Assembly: GCA_944388685.1 (NCBI GenBank)
Contig: CALXJS010000001.1
Coordinates: forward strand, 1 to 64,000
Direction: 5' to 3'
Source: an uncultured Clostridia bacterium
GTDB taxonomy: Bacteria; Bacillota_A; Clostridia; TANB77; CAG-508
Length of the DNA stretch: 64,000 nucleotides
The position numbers and the translations under genes are program-made. This document shows positions 36,772-46,562 of this stretch, piece after piece. Numbering within the stretch: position 1 is the first letter of the stretch; each line of letters starts with the position of its first letter. The notes beneath the pieces are model-generated. The model did not search any database. It saw nothing but the letters and a program-made list of their open reading frames with translations, and was not told where the DNA came from.

Positions 36772-37862
36772 TTTTTATCCTCCTTTAATTCATTTATTAG
36801 TTCATTTGTATTTTGGGGAATTATAAAACCATCTAAACCAAATTTTTCATTCACTCTATTTAAATATTGAAAATATTCTTCTGTTACCATATCTGATTTT
36901 TCCTTTGTGCAATTAAATAATAAATATGTTTTTATATTTTCATTAAAATACAATTTTGAAGCTAGTACACTTCCTGAAGAAATGGTTAAAAATACTTTAT
37001 CAGAAAAATCATTATTCATTTGTATGATTTCCCATGGTATACCAATTGTCTTATTCGTTGCTATTCCATACTCTTTAAACCTATCTTTCTTATTTCTAGG
37101 ATGTAGTTTTACTAATATATTTTCTTTACCGACTATATCTGCAATTTTTAACACTAATTCTAAATCATCCATTTTTTTGCCATCACAAAAAAACGATTCT
37201 TCAAAAAATATGTATTTTTTAGTATATTCATTTAAAGTATGTTCATAATGAAATGTTTTGTTTAATATGTTAACCAGTTTATCATTCTTTTTATTAAGAT
37301 TTTCTATTTTTTCTAATGCATATTTATGCTCAAATAATACTAAATCTGGATTATAAAAATAATATTTACTAATCCTATTTTCTAATCTTTCTCTATTTGT
37401 AAAATAACTTAGATATTTATTAAATTTATTAATAATAAGATGTGAAAAATCATATAAATAGCTACAAAAGCCTTCTTCATATCTTTGGCATATGATATCT
37501 TTATTCATTGAATATAATTTATTATATACACAATATGTAAATACATCATAATTAAAAAACATTAATACATCATAATTTTCATAATCTTCTTTTTCTATAA
37601 ATTCATTTAAAGTTTCTTTCCAATTGATTAATTTTATGTATTTTTCTATTTTATTCGTTTTATAGCATATATGATTAATGTTTGCAGTTTGTACTTGACG
37701 AAATAAATCTAATTCTTTTAGATTTGATGCAATTTTATCATAATCTGTTGATATATCTGTTATTATAATATCAACCTCTCTATTTTGTAATGTTGTATTT
37801 TTTAAATTAATTGCTGTAATAATTTGAAAATATGTATTTGCAATGATTAAAACCTTTTTCAA
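36768..37862 (-). CDS. Glycosyltransferase family 52-like (sialyltransferase-type) protein
   Basis: About 364 residues. The start KKVLIIANTYFQIITAINL, a central EESFFCDGKK, LVKLHPRNKKDRF and the C-terminal TISSGSVLASKLYFNE match GT52-type transferases, which use CMP-activated sugars such as CMP-Neu5Ac. In a locus with a CMP-Kdo pathway, transfer of Kdo is a plausible role (inference). The start is a TTG at 37862 that follows GGAGGAA at normal distance; an upstream TTG at 37877 lies before that site. Confidence 0.72.
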   Translation of the reverse strand: MKKVLIIANTYFQIITAINLKNTTLQNREVDIIITDISTDYDKIASNLKELDLFRQVQTANINHICYKTNKIEKYIKLINWKETLNEFIEKEDYENYDVLMFFNYDVFTYCVYNKLYSMNKDIICQRYEEGFCSYLYDFSHLIINKFNKYLSYFTNRERLENRISKYYFYNPDLVLFEHKYALEKIENLNKKNDKLVNILNKTFHYEHTLNEYTKKYIFFEESFFCDGKKMDDLELVLKIADIVGKENILVKLHPRNKKDRFKEYGIATNKTIGIPWEIIQMNNDFSDKVFLTISSGSVLASKLYFNENIKTYLLFNCTKEKSDMVTEEYFQYLNRVNEKFGLDGFIIPQNTNELINELKEDKK

Positions 37863-37879
37863 TGTATATTCCTCCAAAA

Positions 37880-38524
37880 TTATATATCAAATATTGACTG
37901 ATATGGTAAGACTTCATGCATTCCTAATATTGCTATTTGTCTATATGTAACATATGCATATATTAAGCAAATTGCACAATTTATTCCAAATTTTAACACT
38001 TTATTTTTTTCATACTTAGTAATATATGGTATATATATTATTTGTAAAAATTGTGGCACTAATATGAGTCTTCTTGTCATTGGTACAATTGCACTACATA
38101 TGGCTATTAATGTAGTTATAAGTTGAATTTTTATATACATATTATATAGTTTATCATCTTTGTTACGGTAATAATAATATAATTGAACTATCATAATAAT
38201 TAAATTTATCACAAGCAATGAAGTTTGCATTGTTATATTAGAATCATTATCATTATAATACCAATAATAATCTGTAAATGATATAACATATTCAAAAGTT
38301 CTATCTAAAATTGGCAATCCAACACATGTGGCTAATATTAAACCAATTGTTAATTTTCTTGACAATTTTATATTATAAATAAAATACAAAGGATATAATA
38401 ATAACACACTTGTATGTAAAGTAGATGCAATTAAAATCCATATGGTGTATGGCACTATTTTTTGTGTTTTTACATATTTAAAAGCATATAAAGCTATTGC
38501 CAATGCCACAAAATTTCTCATCAA
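37880..38524 (-). pseudogene. EpsG-type polysaccharide polymerase, 5' end missing
   Basis: 214 residues match only the C-terminal ~60% of EpsG/Wzy-like polymerases (about 350 residues), starting around the conserved YFAGLNLMRNFVALAI. The coding-like frame continues upstream to about 38550 but soon turns into non-membrane sequence (KKFIKNSFSGG) and a stop near 38606. The recombinase module of the mobile element begins directly there. The polymerase is therefore almost certainly inactive. If the element inserted here, the missing N-terminal half should lie beyond the right window edge. Confidence 0.78.
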
Positions 38525-38643
38525 GTTTAATCCTGCAAAATAGTGTCCCCCACTGAAAGAGTTCTTTATGAACTTTTTATATCTATCAAACTTAAAGGAA
38601 AGCCTTTATTTATAAGGCCTTATCACACATAAACTACCAATTC

Positions 38644-38679
38644 AAAAAATATCGTCCTAGAATTCAATTTAGGACGATT
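38644..38679 (-). terminator. Terminator of the recombinase operon
   Basis: ATCGTCCTA pairs with TAGGACGAT (9 bp) around AATTGAATTC; TTTTTT follows on the minus strand. It lies just after the last recombinase stop and marks the leftmost clear element sequence. Confidence 0.9.
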
Positions 38680-38685
38680 TTAAAG

Positions 38686-40356
38686 TTAATTATGTAAAAA
38701 TTCTTTGTTATTTTTTATATAATTTTTAATGCTTGTATAAATGTCATTATATTTAAAAACAATTTCAATTTTATTTTTATCATATACAATTATTTTATCT
38801 ATCATTCTAAATAAAATATCTCTATCTAATTCTTTAATAGGATTAGCATTTGAAAATAAATCTATCATTTTTGTATTACTATCTGGAATATTTTCATATT
38901 CTTCTATTTCATTATTAATAATGTTAAGAGTATCTCTTAATTCTTCAATTTTAGAATTATAATTTCTTGTATAATTTTTATAATCTTCAAAAGTAATTAT
39001 TTCTTCTTTCCAGTCTGTATATAACGCTTGTTTAAATTTCATCTTTTCTGCTATATCTTTTTCTATTTCATTTTTTCTATTATTTAATACTTCTATTTTA
39101 ATAGAATCTTTTTTATTAATATTTATCTCCTCCAAATTATATTTCATATTTTGAACTAATTTTATTTGTTTATTTATTGTTTTAATAACAACATCTTTAA
39201 TTTTTCTTTCACAAATAGTATGAGGAGTACAAAATGTTTTATTCAATCTGTAATTACCACATTGATAAAAATTATAAATATCTCCATTTTTTCTTTTTCT
39301 CGTACAAAACGAAAAACCTCTATGACAATCTGAACATTCAAGAAATCCAGAAAATAATGCATATTCATAATTATTTTTTACTGCAATTATTTTTGAATAA
39401 TATTTTTCTTGTATCCAATCAAATTGTTCTTTGCTTACTATTGCTTCGTGAGTATTTTCTACCTTAATCCATTTATCTTTTGAAACACCTATATGTTTAT
39501 TAATTTTATAACTTACCTTATTGCTTTTGTTTTGAACTGTTGTACCAACATATACTTCATTTCTTAATATATTTGTAACTGAACTTATTTTCCAAGATAA
39601 ATCATCTATATTATCTTCATTAACATTATAGGTTTTATATCCCATTCCTTTTTTCTTTTTATATTGAGATGGTAATAAAATTTTTCTTTCATTTAGATAT
39701 TGTGCAATTTTATTTGCTCCATTACCATTCATTGCTAATTCAAAAATAAGTCTTACTACTTTTGCCGCTTCTTCATCTATAACTAAATGATGCTTATTAT
39801 TTTCATCTCTTTTATAACCAAATGGAACACCCGAAGAAATATATTCTCCTCTTTTTTGTTTCATTGTATAAACTGATTTTACTTTTCTTGAAATGTCTCT
39901 TGAATATTCATCATTTATTAAATTTTTAAAATTAACTAACATACTGCTAGATGATTCTGGATTTTGATAACTATCTATTTTATCTATAATAGAAATAAAT
40001 CTTATATTCATTGTTAGAAAAGTTGTTTCTAAAAATTTTCCAACTTCAATATAATTTCTACCGAACCTTGATAAATCCTTAACTATAATAGTATTTATTC
40101 TTTTATTTTGAATATCCTCTAACATTCTTTGAAAAGAAGGTCTATTGAAATTTGTTCCAGTATATCCATCATCTGCATATTCATCAATTAAAACAAGATC
40201 TTCACTACTATCAATATAATTCTTAATAACTTTTCTTTGACTATCGATACTATTACTTTCTGATTCCTTTTTAAATTTATCTTCTTGTGATAATCTTAAA
40301 TACATTCCTACTTTAAATAATTCATCTTCGCAATTTTTATATCTAACTCCTGACAT
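38686..40356 (-). CDS. Large serine recombinase 1
   Basis: A 556-residue site-specific recombinase: N-terminal resolvase domain with nucleophile Ser23 in YLRLSQED and IIVKDLSRFGRNYIEVG, a recombinase domain (IDEEAAKVVRLIF), a zinc ribbon (CSDC..CGNYRLNKTFC) and a coiled-coil C-terminus. It resembles TnpX/TndX proteins of Tn4451/Tn5397-type elements. It starts with a GGAGGTG site, 108 bases after the next recombinase; the gap holds a hairpin (40436-40459). It is the last of four. Confidence 0.92.
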   Translation of the reverse strand: MSGVRYKNCEDELFKVGMYLRLSQEDKFKKESESNSIDSQRKVIKNYIDSSEDLVLIDEYADDGYTGTNFNRPSFQRMLEDIQNKRINTIIVKDLSRFGRNYIEVGKFLETTFLTMNIRFISIIDKIDSYQNPESSSSMLVNFKNLINDEYSRDISRKVKSVYTMKQKRGEYISSGVPFGYKRDENNKHHLVIDEEAAKVVRLIFELAMNGNGANKIAQYLNERKILLPSQYKKKKGMGYKTYNVNEDNIDDLSWKISSVTNILRNEVYVGTTVQNKSNKVSYKINKHIGVSKDKWIKVENTHEAIVSKEQFDWIQEKYYSKIIAVKNNYEYALFSGFLECSDCHRGFSFCTRKRKNGDIYNFYQCGNYRLNKTFCTPHTICERKIKDVVIKTINKQIKLVQNMKYNLEEININKKDSIKIEVLNNRKNEIEKDIAEKMKFKQALYTDWKEEIITFEDYKNYTRNYNSKIEELRDTLNIINNEIEEYENIPDSNTKMIDLFSNANPIKELDRDILFRMIDKIIVYDKNKIEIVFKYNDIYTSIKNYIKNNKEFLHN

Positions 40357-40435
40357 TTACTTTCACCTCCATAATAATTTACTTTATTTTTTCATTAATT
40401 ACGATTTTGCGATTTTTATTTTTGTAGACATTAAA

Positions 40436-40459
40436 ATAGCAGAACTTTTGCTCTGCTAT
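40436..40459 (-). terminator. Hairpin between recombinases 2 and 1
   Basis: ATAGCAGA pairs with TCTGCTAT (8 bp); the following T run is short (TTTAA), so termination is probably partial. Confidence 0.5.
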
Positions 40460-40464
40460 GTACT

Positions 40465-42123
40465 TTATTTTTTTATTTGCTTAATTAACTTCATTATATT
40501 TTTATATTCATCTTTATACTTAAATATAATTTCTACTTTATTATTACCATACGAATAAATCTTATCTATCATATCATCAATTAATTCTTTATTAACTTCT
40601 TTAATATCTTTATATTTTTCTATTTTTTTAAATAAAGATTTTTTATCTTCTAAATTATTTTCTTCACTTAATTTGTCCGAATATTTTTTATATCGTTCAG
40701 TTAAGATATTAATTGTATTTTCATTGCTTTTGACAAAATTAAGATAATCTTCTTTTGAAATTATTCCTAATTTCCAATCTTCATAAAATTTTTGTTTTAT
40801 TTTTCTTTTCTCATTCAATTTTCTTTCTATATTATCTAATGTCGTTTTCGTATTTGAACTATTTCTTTTTTCAATTATTTCATCTATTAAAGTATCTACT
40901 TTTAAATATAATTTTATTTGATGCTTAATTGCTTTTAAAACTATTTTATCTAAATCTTCACTTTTAATTTTATTTTCTATACAATCATCTTTACAAATTC
41001 TATATCTAGTAGAACAATAATATGTGTAATTTAAAATATTAGGATTGCTTTTTCTTCTACCTGTATATTTTCTCAACATAAATCTACCACATTCTTTACA
41101 GTATAAATGTCCTGCATAATAATTTACTTGCATTCTTTTATTACTTGGATATGTTTTATTATCTATTATTTTTTGAACTTTATTAAAATCTTCTCTACTA
41201 ATTATTGCTTCGTGAGTATTTTCAACGATAACCCATTCTTCTTTTTGAGTTCTTACTGCTTTATGGTTTTTATGACTTAATACTCTTTGTTTGCATTGTA
41301 TTTGATCCCCACAGTAAACTTGATTAGTTAATATTCTTTTGACAGCAATTATTGTCCATCTTTTTTCATTAATATTATCATCAGTACAAGTTGGACTCCT
41401 ATATTTAATATTTTGAACTTCACATTTATATCTAGAAGGACATAAATAATTATTATCATTTAAGTAGTTTGAAATTGTACCATATCCATTATTTTCTAAA
41501 AACATTTTAAATATCAACCTAATCACTTTTGCCGCTTCTTCATCAATTAAAAATCTATATTTATCATTAGGATTTTTAACATATCCATAAGGAGCGTGTC
41601 CCTGCATAAAATCTCCTTTTTTTACTCTTGCCATTTTTGCACTTCTAATTTTTCTTGAAATATCTCTACAATATTCTTCATTTATCATATTTTTAAAAGG
41701 AAATATCATACTATTTAATGACTCTGGATTTTTAAAATTATCTATCTTATCACTTATAGCAATAAATCTAGTTTTATATGTTGGAAATACTTGTTCAATG
41801 AAATTTCCAACTTCAATATAATTTCTACCAAATCTTGATAAATCCTTAACTATAATAGTATTTATTTTTTTATTTTCTAAATCTTCTAACATTCTCTGGA
41901 AAGATGGTCTTTTAAAATCTGTGCCAGTAAATCCGTCATCTATATAATAATCAAACAATTCTATATCTTTTTCATTTTTTAAATAGAAATCAATGATTTC
42001 TCTCTGACTTATAATTGAATTACTTTCTTCTTTATCTCCATCTTCTTGACTTAATCTAATATATGCTGCCCCGATAAATTGACTATTTTTTTGTGAATTA
42101 GAATTATATCTTGCTCTTCCCAT
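40465..42123 (-). CDS. Large serine recombinase 2
   Basis: 552 residues with the same layout: nucleophile Ser25 in YIRLSQEDGDKEESNS, IIVKDLSRFGRNYIEVG, recombinase domain with GHAPYGYVKNP, zinc ribbon (CKECGRFM, then CSTRYRICKDDC) and a coiled-coil tail. It follows recombinase 3 by two bases. Sequence differs widely from its neighbours outside the catalytic core, so this is an old paralogue and not a recent duplicate. Confidence 0.92.
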   Translation of the reverse strand: MGRARYNSNSQKNSQFIGAAYIRLSQEDGDKEESNSIISQREIIDFYLKNEKDIELFDYYIDDGFTGTDFKRPSFQRMLEDLENKKINTIIVKDLSRFGRNYIEVGNFIEQVFPTYKTRFIAISDKIDNFKNPESLNSMIFPFKNMINEEYCRDISRKIRSAKMARVKKGDFMQGHAPYGYVKNPNDKYRFLIDEEAAKVIRLIFKMFLENNGYGTISNYLNDNNYLCPSRYKCEVQNIKYRSPTCTDDNINEKRWTIIAVKRILTNQVYCGDQIQCKQRVLSHKNHKAVRTQKEEWVIVENTHEAIISREDFNKVQKIIDNKTYPSNKRMQVNYYAGHLYCKECGRFMLRKYTGRRKSNPNILNYTYYCSTRYRICKDDCIENKIKSEDLDKIVLKAIKHQIKLYLKVDTLIDEIIEKRNSSNTKTTLDNIERKLNEKRKIKQKFYEDWKLGIISKEDYLNFVKSNENTINILTERYKKYSDKLSEENNLEDKKSLFKKIEKYKDIKEVNKELIDDMIDKIYSYGNNKVEIIFKYKDEYKNIMKLIKQIKK

Positions 42124-42125
42124 AA

Positions 42126-43718
42126 CTATCCCTCCAAATCTTTCTTCATTATTAAATCATATACATCTTGATCTAAGTATTTAATTTCAATAGTTTTATC
42201 TACCTTTATATAAATTGTTTCAACTAAATCATTTATTATTGTTTCAGTAAGTGTTTTAAAATTACGATACCCTTTAAATTTTTTAATAAATTCTCTTATT
42301 GTTCTTTCTTCGTTTGTTAAAATAAATTCTTTATCTTTTAAATTATTAAGTTCCTTGTTCAATTCTGTTATTTGTTCTTCATAATTTTTGGAATAAAAAT
42401 CATAATCATCTTTTGTTATTAAATTCTTTTTTAAATCATATAAGATATTTCTACTTAATTTTATAATTTCGTCTAATTTACAAGATTTTTTACTCATTTC
42501 TTCTCTAACTTTTTTTAGTTCTTCATCATCATTTAATTTATACAATTTTTGATTTTCAAAATTAACTAATTTTTCTATATCTTCATTTATTTTAGATGAT
42601 ACCAAATTAACTAATTCATCATTTTTTATTTGATGACTTGGACAAAGTTTTTTTGACATTCGACGATATGTTATACATTGATAAGTTATGCATATACCGT
42701 TTTTTAAAATAGCACAAGAATTCTTTACCATTGTTTTTTTGCAATCATAACATTTTAAATGTCCCTTAAATATTGTAGGAAAACTATTTTTCTTAGTACC
42801 TTTTGCAGTTGCTCTGCTTTGAAGGGCTAAATTTGCTTTTTCAAAAGTATCTTTATCTATTATTGCTTCGTGAGCATTTTTTGAAATAATCCAATCTTCT
42901 TTTGGAACAGGTACACTTACTTTAACTTTATTACTTAAAGTCCTAGTTTTACCTTGCATTAAATCTCCACAATAAACTCTATTTTTTAAAATTGTATTTA
43001 TTTTACTTGATGACCAATAATATTCTTCACTTGGTTCTTTTCCCTTTAATTTCAAAATATGAACATAAGGACTATCTATTTTTTGTTCATTTAATTTAGC
43101 AGCAATTTTTGAAGTGCTTTCTCCTGATATACATAAGTCAAAAATCATTCTTAAAATATCTACTACTTCCTCATCTATTACATATTTTTTATCATTAACA
43201 ATATATCCATAAGGAGCATTACCTCCTGTTTTTTCTCCATTTAATCTTTTTACTTCCATTACTTTTTTTATTTTTCTTGAAATATCTCTGCAATATTCAT
43301 CATTAATTAGGTTTTTAAATGGAACTATTACATTGTTTACTGACTCTGGATTTTTAACATTATCTACATTGTCTGTTATAGCAATAAATCTTATATTCAT
43401 TGTTGGGAAAATATAATCTAAATATCTTCCAACTTCAATATAATTTCTACCAAATCTTGATAAATCCTTAACAATAATACAATCAATCTTTCTATCATTC
43501 ATATCCTTTATTAGTTTTTGAAATCCTGGTCTATCAAAATTAGTTCCAGTTTTTCCGTCATCTGCATAATATTCATAAATTGATATGTCATCTTGTTCAT
43601 CTATATATTGTTTTATTAGTTCTCTTTGATTCTTTATGGAATTACTTTCTTCAAATTTATTTCCATCTTCTCTTGAAAGTCTAATATAAGCACCTGCTTT
43701 ATAAATGTGATTACTCAT
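42126..43718 (-). CDS. Large serine recombinase 3
   Basis: 530 residues; nucleophile Ser14 in YIRLSREDGNK, IIVKDLSRFGRNYIEVG, recombinase domain with NAPYGYIVNDKK, zinc ribbon (CYDCKKTM, then CITYRRMSKKLC) and a coiled-coil tail. It overlaps recombinase 4 by 8 bases, implying coupled translation and a joint role. Confidence 0.92.
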   Translation of the reverse strand: MSNHIYKAGAYIRLSREDGNKFEESNSIKNQRELIKQYIDEQDDISIYEYYADDGKTGTNFDRPGFQKLIKDMNDRKIDCIIVKDLSRFGRNYIEVGRYLDYIFPTMNIRFIAITDNVDNVKNPESVNNVIVPFKNLINDEYCRDISRKIKKVMEVKRLNGEKTGGNAPYGYIVNDKKYVIDEEVVDILRMIFDLCISGESTSKIAAKLNEQKIDSPYVHILKLKGKEPSEEYYWSSSKINTILKNRVYCGDLMQGKTRTLSNKVKVSVPVPKEDWIISKNAHEAIIDKDTFEKANLALQSRATAKGTKKNSFPTIFKGHLKCYDCKKTMVKNSCAILKNGICITYQCITYRRMSKKLCPSHQIKNDELVNLVSSKINEDIEKLVNFENQKLYKLNDDEELKKVREEMSKKSCKLDEIIKLSRNILYDLKKNLITKDDYDFYSKNYEEQITELNKELNNLKDKEFILTNEERTIREFIKKFKGYRNFKTLTETIINDLVETIYIKVDKTIEIKYLDQDVYDLIMKKDLEG

Positions 43719-45333
43719 TTTCTACCTCCTTCTTTGTTAATTTAATTAATTTTTTATATAAATCATCATATTTAAAAACAATATTAAGCACTTGATTTTC
43801 ATAAACATAAATAACTTCTATTAATTCTTCAATTATTTCTCTATCTAATTCATTTACATTTTGATATTTTTTAAATTTAGATATATATTCATCTAGTAAA
43901 TCATCTCTCACACCTTTAATTTTGTTTTCATATTCTGTAATTTCCTTATTTATTGCATTAATTTTATTAGAATATTCTTCTACAAACATAAAATAATCAT
44001 TTTGAGATAATATTTCTTTCTTCCAATCAAGGTATGCTTCTTTTTTTAATACATCTAAATTACTTAATTCTTCTTTTAATTTATTTATTTTATTTTGATA
44101 TTCTGCCTTAATATCATCATTATTATTTTCTTTATAAATTTCTGATAATAATTCTTCTTTATCTAACACTAGTTCTATTTGCTTTTGAATTATTTTCAAA
44201 ACAACTTGTTCCAATTCTTCCAACTTAAAACTATGTCTTGTACATAAATCGTGTGATTTTCTAGTATAAGTTGAACAATAATAATTAACAGACCTTGTAC
44301 CATCTTTTCTTAATGTTCCACTAACATTTCTTGTCATTGCTGCTTTACAATCTCCACATTTTATTTTTCCTGCAAATATAGATACTGTTCCATCACTATT
44401 ACACCTAAAACCTCTGTTATCTAAATATGCTTGTACTTTATTAAAATCTTTTTCACTAACCAATGCCTTGTGAGTGTCTTTTACTATAATTAAATCTTCT
44501 TTTTGATTTTTTACTCTCTTGTGAATTTTATAACTAATATTCCTATATTTACATTGAACCATTTCTCCAAGATATACTCTATTTCTTAAAATTGTCGACA
44601 CATTACTATCTGACCACACTGATTTTTTGCCATTACTTCTAAAATAACAGTTTAATTTTTGAACATCTTTTTTATATCTTCCTGGACTTGGTATGTCTTC
44701 TTTATTTAAAGTTTTAGCAATCGTTGTTGTACCTATTCCTTTAACTGCAAGTGCAAATATTCTTTTTACTACTTTTGCTGCTTCTTCATCAACTTCCAAT
44801 TTGTGCTTATCTTCTGAACTTTTAATATAGCCATAGGGTGCAAAACTTGCCATATATTCTCCATTTCGCTTTCTTGTATTTAGTGCATATTTAACTTTTT
44901 GAGAAATATCTCTACAATATTCATCATTCATCAAGTTTTTAAATGGAACTATTATACTATTTATCGATTCTGGATTTTGATAACTATCTATACAATCATT
45001 TATTGAAATAAACCTTATATTATTTATAGGAAATATTTGCTCTAAATAATTACCTACTTCAATATAATTTCTACCGAACCTTGATAAATCTTTAACAATA
45101 ATTGTATTTATAATTCCAGCCTCAACATCTTTTATCATTCTAATGAAATCAGGTCTATTGAAGTTTGTTCCAGACCAACCATCATCTATATAATAATCAT
45201 AAATTTTCAAGTCTTTTTCTTCTGCAATATAATTATTTATAAGTTCTCTTTGATTTACTACGGAATTACTTTCTTCTTTATCCCCATCTTCTTGACTCAA
45301 TCTAATATAAATTCCAACATTCCAATTATTCAT
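43711..45333 (-). CDS. Large serine recombinase 4
   Basis: 540 residues; nucleophile Ser13 in YIRLSQEDGDKE, IIVKDLSRFGRNYIEVG, recombinase domain with FAPYGYIKSSED, zinc ribbon (CGDCKAAM, then CSTYTRKSHDLC) and a coiled-coil tail. It is the first of the four recombinases in transcription order. A short hairpin TGCGA/TCGCA (45392-45414) lies just upstream. Confidence 0.92.
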   Translation of the reverse strand: MNNWNVGIYIRLSQEDGDKEESNSVVNQRELINNYIAEEKDLKIYDYYIDDGWSGTNFNRPDFIRMIKDVEAGIINTIIVKDLSRFGRNYIEVGNYLEQIFPINNIRFISINDCIDSYQNPESINSIIVPFKNLMNDEYCRDISQKVKYALNTRKRNGEYMASFAPYGYIKSSEDKHKLEVDEEAAKVVKRIFALAVKGIGTTTIAKTLNKEDIPSPGRYKKDVQKLNCYFRSNGKKSVWSDSNVSTILRNRVYLGEMVQCKYRNISYKIHKRVKNQKEDLIIVKDTHKALVSEKDFNKVQAYLDNRGFRCNSDGTVSIFAGKIKCGDCKAAMTRNVSGTLRKDGTRSVNYYCSTYTRKSHDLCTRHSFKLEELEQVVLKIIQKQIELVLDKEELLSEIYKENNNDDIKAEYQNKINKLKEELSNLDVLKKEAYLDWKKEILSQNDYFMFVEEYSNKINAINKEITEYENKIKGVRDDLLDEYISKFKKYQNVNELDREIIEELIEVIYVYENQVLNIVFKYDDLYKKLIKLTKKEVENE

Positions 45334-45422
45334 ATTTTATCTACCTTCCTTTCATTACGAAGATGATGATACATTAATAAATCAAATCATTCCAATGTGC
45401 GATTATAAAATTCGCATATTTG

Positions 45423-45695
45423 TTATTTATAGATAATATGCTTCATTGCATTTAACACACATTCATCTGCATTAATGTTATTTTCAGAAAATGATAATTT
45501 AACAATGAATTCATCAATTTTATAACAATATGGGTTTTTAGAATCAATTAAAAACTGTTTTATTCTATCTTCACTCGATAATTCCTCATTTATTGTAATA
45601 TCATCAATATTATCTATTTCATCTAAATCAATATTATTTATATCTGTATATTTACAATCATTTATTTTTCTTTCTATTGAATTTAATGATTTCAT
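45423..45695 (-). CDS. DUF6870-like ICE protein
   Basis: 90 residues. The segment DITINEELSSEDRIKQFL followed by KNPYCYKIDEFIVKLSF resembles the DUF6870 family, small proteins found next to recombinases in conjugative elements of gut Clostridia; their function is unknown. It has an AAGGAGG ribosome site and overlaps the upstream small gene by 38 bases. Confidence 0.65.
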   Translation of the reverse strand: MKSLNSIERKINDCKYTDINNIDLDEIDNIDDITINEELSSEDRIKQFLIDSKNPYCYKIDEFIVKLSFSENNINADECVLNAMKHIIYK

Positions 45696-45894
45696 AGTTT
45701 CCTCCTTTAAAGATTTTTATTCTTTCACATTCAAGTTCAAATTCATCTTCCTTATAATTCCATATATTCGATCTCATAACTAAATCATAAACTTTATTTT
45801 TTGCTTCTTTTTTATTTTTTGCTTTCAATATCATACTTTCTTTTTTGCCATCATAAACTATGCTAACTAAATAATCATATTCTTTATTTCTCAT
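45658..45894 (-). CDS. Small ICE protein of unknown function
   Basis: 78 residues, basic (MRNKEYDYLVSIVYDGKKES at the start, IIKFNRKKNK at the end). No family recognised. An ATG at 45894 is used because it follows GGAGGAA at normal spacing. It overlaps both neighbours, as expected for a tight ICE operon. Confidence 0.55.
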   Translation of the reverse strand: MRNKEYDYLVSIVYDGKKESMILKAKNKKEAKNKVYDLVMRSNIWNYKEDEFELECERIKIFKGGNYEIIKFNRKKNK

Positions 45895-45994
45895 TCTCAA
45901 ATTCCTCCATATTTTTATTACTCGCTAAAACACAAGATGAATATAAAAAAAGCACTACTAATGAAAGTAATGCTATACATATAATCTCTATCAT
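45884..45994 (-). CDS. 36-residue membrane micropeptide
   Basis: Reads MIEIICIALLSLVVLFLYSS and then CVLASNKNMEEFENEK. It has one transmembrane helix (3-22), a short charged tail, and a strong GGAGGAACAG site. Similar single-helix peptides occur at this place in related conjugative elements. It overlaps the next gene by 11 bases. The function is unknown. Confidence 0.6.
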   Translation of the reverse strand: MIEIICIALLSLVVLFLYSSCVLASNKNMEEFENEK

Positions 45995-46350
45995 TTTCTG
46001 TTCCTCCTAAAATCAAATGTTTTTTCTAATGCTCTATCTATCTTCTTAATAGTTTTACCATTAACCCTGCCTATAAAATCTTTTTTTATTCTTCTTTTAT
46101 CTAATACCCTAGTTTGTTCAAGCAATATTACCGAATCATATTTTAATTTACCAAACTTTTTAATATTTATATGAGATGGTAAATTAGGTTTGTTATTTAT
46201 TTTTTTAGTAAGTGGTGCAACTAATACTGTTGGATTTCTTAAATTTCCTCTATAATTTTGAATAACTATGACTGGTCTTGTCCCACCTTGTTCACTTCCT
46301 ATTTTAGGTTCTAAATTAGCATAAAAGATTGATCCTTTTAAATATTTCAA
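45991..46350 (-). CDS. PemK/MazF family protein
   Basis: 119 residues of the MazF/PemK endoribonuclease fold: GSIFYANLEPKIGSEQGGTR at the N-terminus, PVIVIQN, a central VLVAPLTKK, and SVILLEQTRVLDKRRI. Catalytic-type residues (Arg in GGTRPV, Thr in PLTKK) are present. No MazE-like antitoxin gene is adjacent. Stand-alone PemK-like genes are common in ICEs of this group. A perfect inverted repeat directly upstream may be its operator. Confidence 0.8.
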   Translation of the reverse strand: MKYLKGSIFYANLEPKIGSEQGGTRPVIVIQNYRGNLRNPTVLVAPLTKKINNKPNLPSHINIKKFGKLKYDSVILLEQTRVLDKRRIKKDFIGRVNGKTIKKIDRALEKTFDFRRNRK

Positions 46351-46373
46351 ATTAATCTCCTTTCCTAATGTAA

Positions 46374-46398
46374 CTGGTCAAGATTTATTCTTGACCAG
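46374..46398. promoter_or_regulatory. Perfect 10-bp inverted repeat before the pemK-like gene
   Basis: CTGGTCAAGA, TTTAT, TCTTGACCAG. It lies 24 bases upstream of the PemK-like start. It could be an operator or a leader hairpin; no strong T run follows. Confidence 0.6.
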
Positions 46399-46429
46399 AT
46401 ATAATTAACTTTATTTTCTGTTAATATTT

Positions 46430-46562
46430 TTCCTCGAACCCCTTAACAACGGGAAATCATCAAACGATTGAACGCTACTTCAATTCCACGAGAATTTCAC
46501 TCTCTTGTGGTTCTCACAAGACTGCCCCCATTGCTTGAATCTGTGGCTAGGCAGGAGTATCA
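46430..46562 (-). ncRNA. Candidate structured RNA of the ICE
   Basis: About 130 bases that are clearly richer in G and C than the flanks and hold no reading frame. On the minus strand the potential pairings are CTGCC/GGCAG, CAATGGG/CCCGTTG (one wobble) closing a long domain, CTTGTG-AGAAC-CACAAG, GAG..CTC, and TCAA..TTGA near the 3' end. A TTGACG box is present upstream (46628-46623). Neighbouring genes all run on this strand. I cannot assign it to a known RNA family; the opposite strand is possible. Confidence 0.5.

Noticed and set aside
46430..46562. tRNA gene
   Set aside because: The block has stems and a GGTTCGA-like string, but no acceptor stem, anticodon arm or CCA layout can be drawn.
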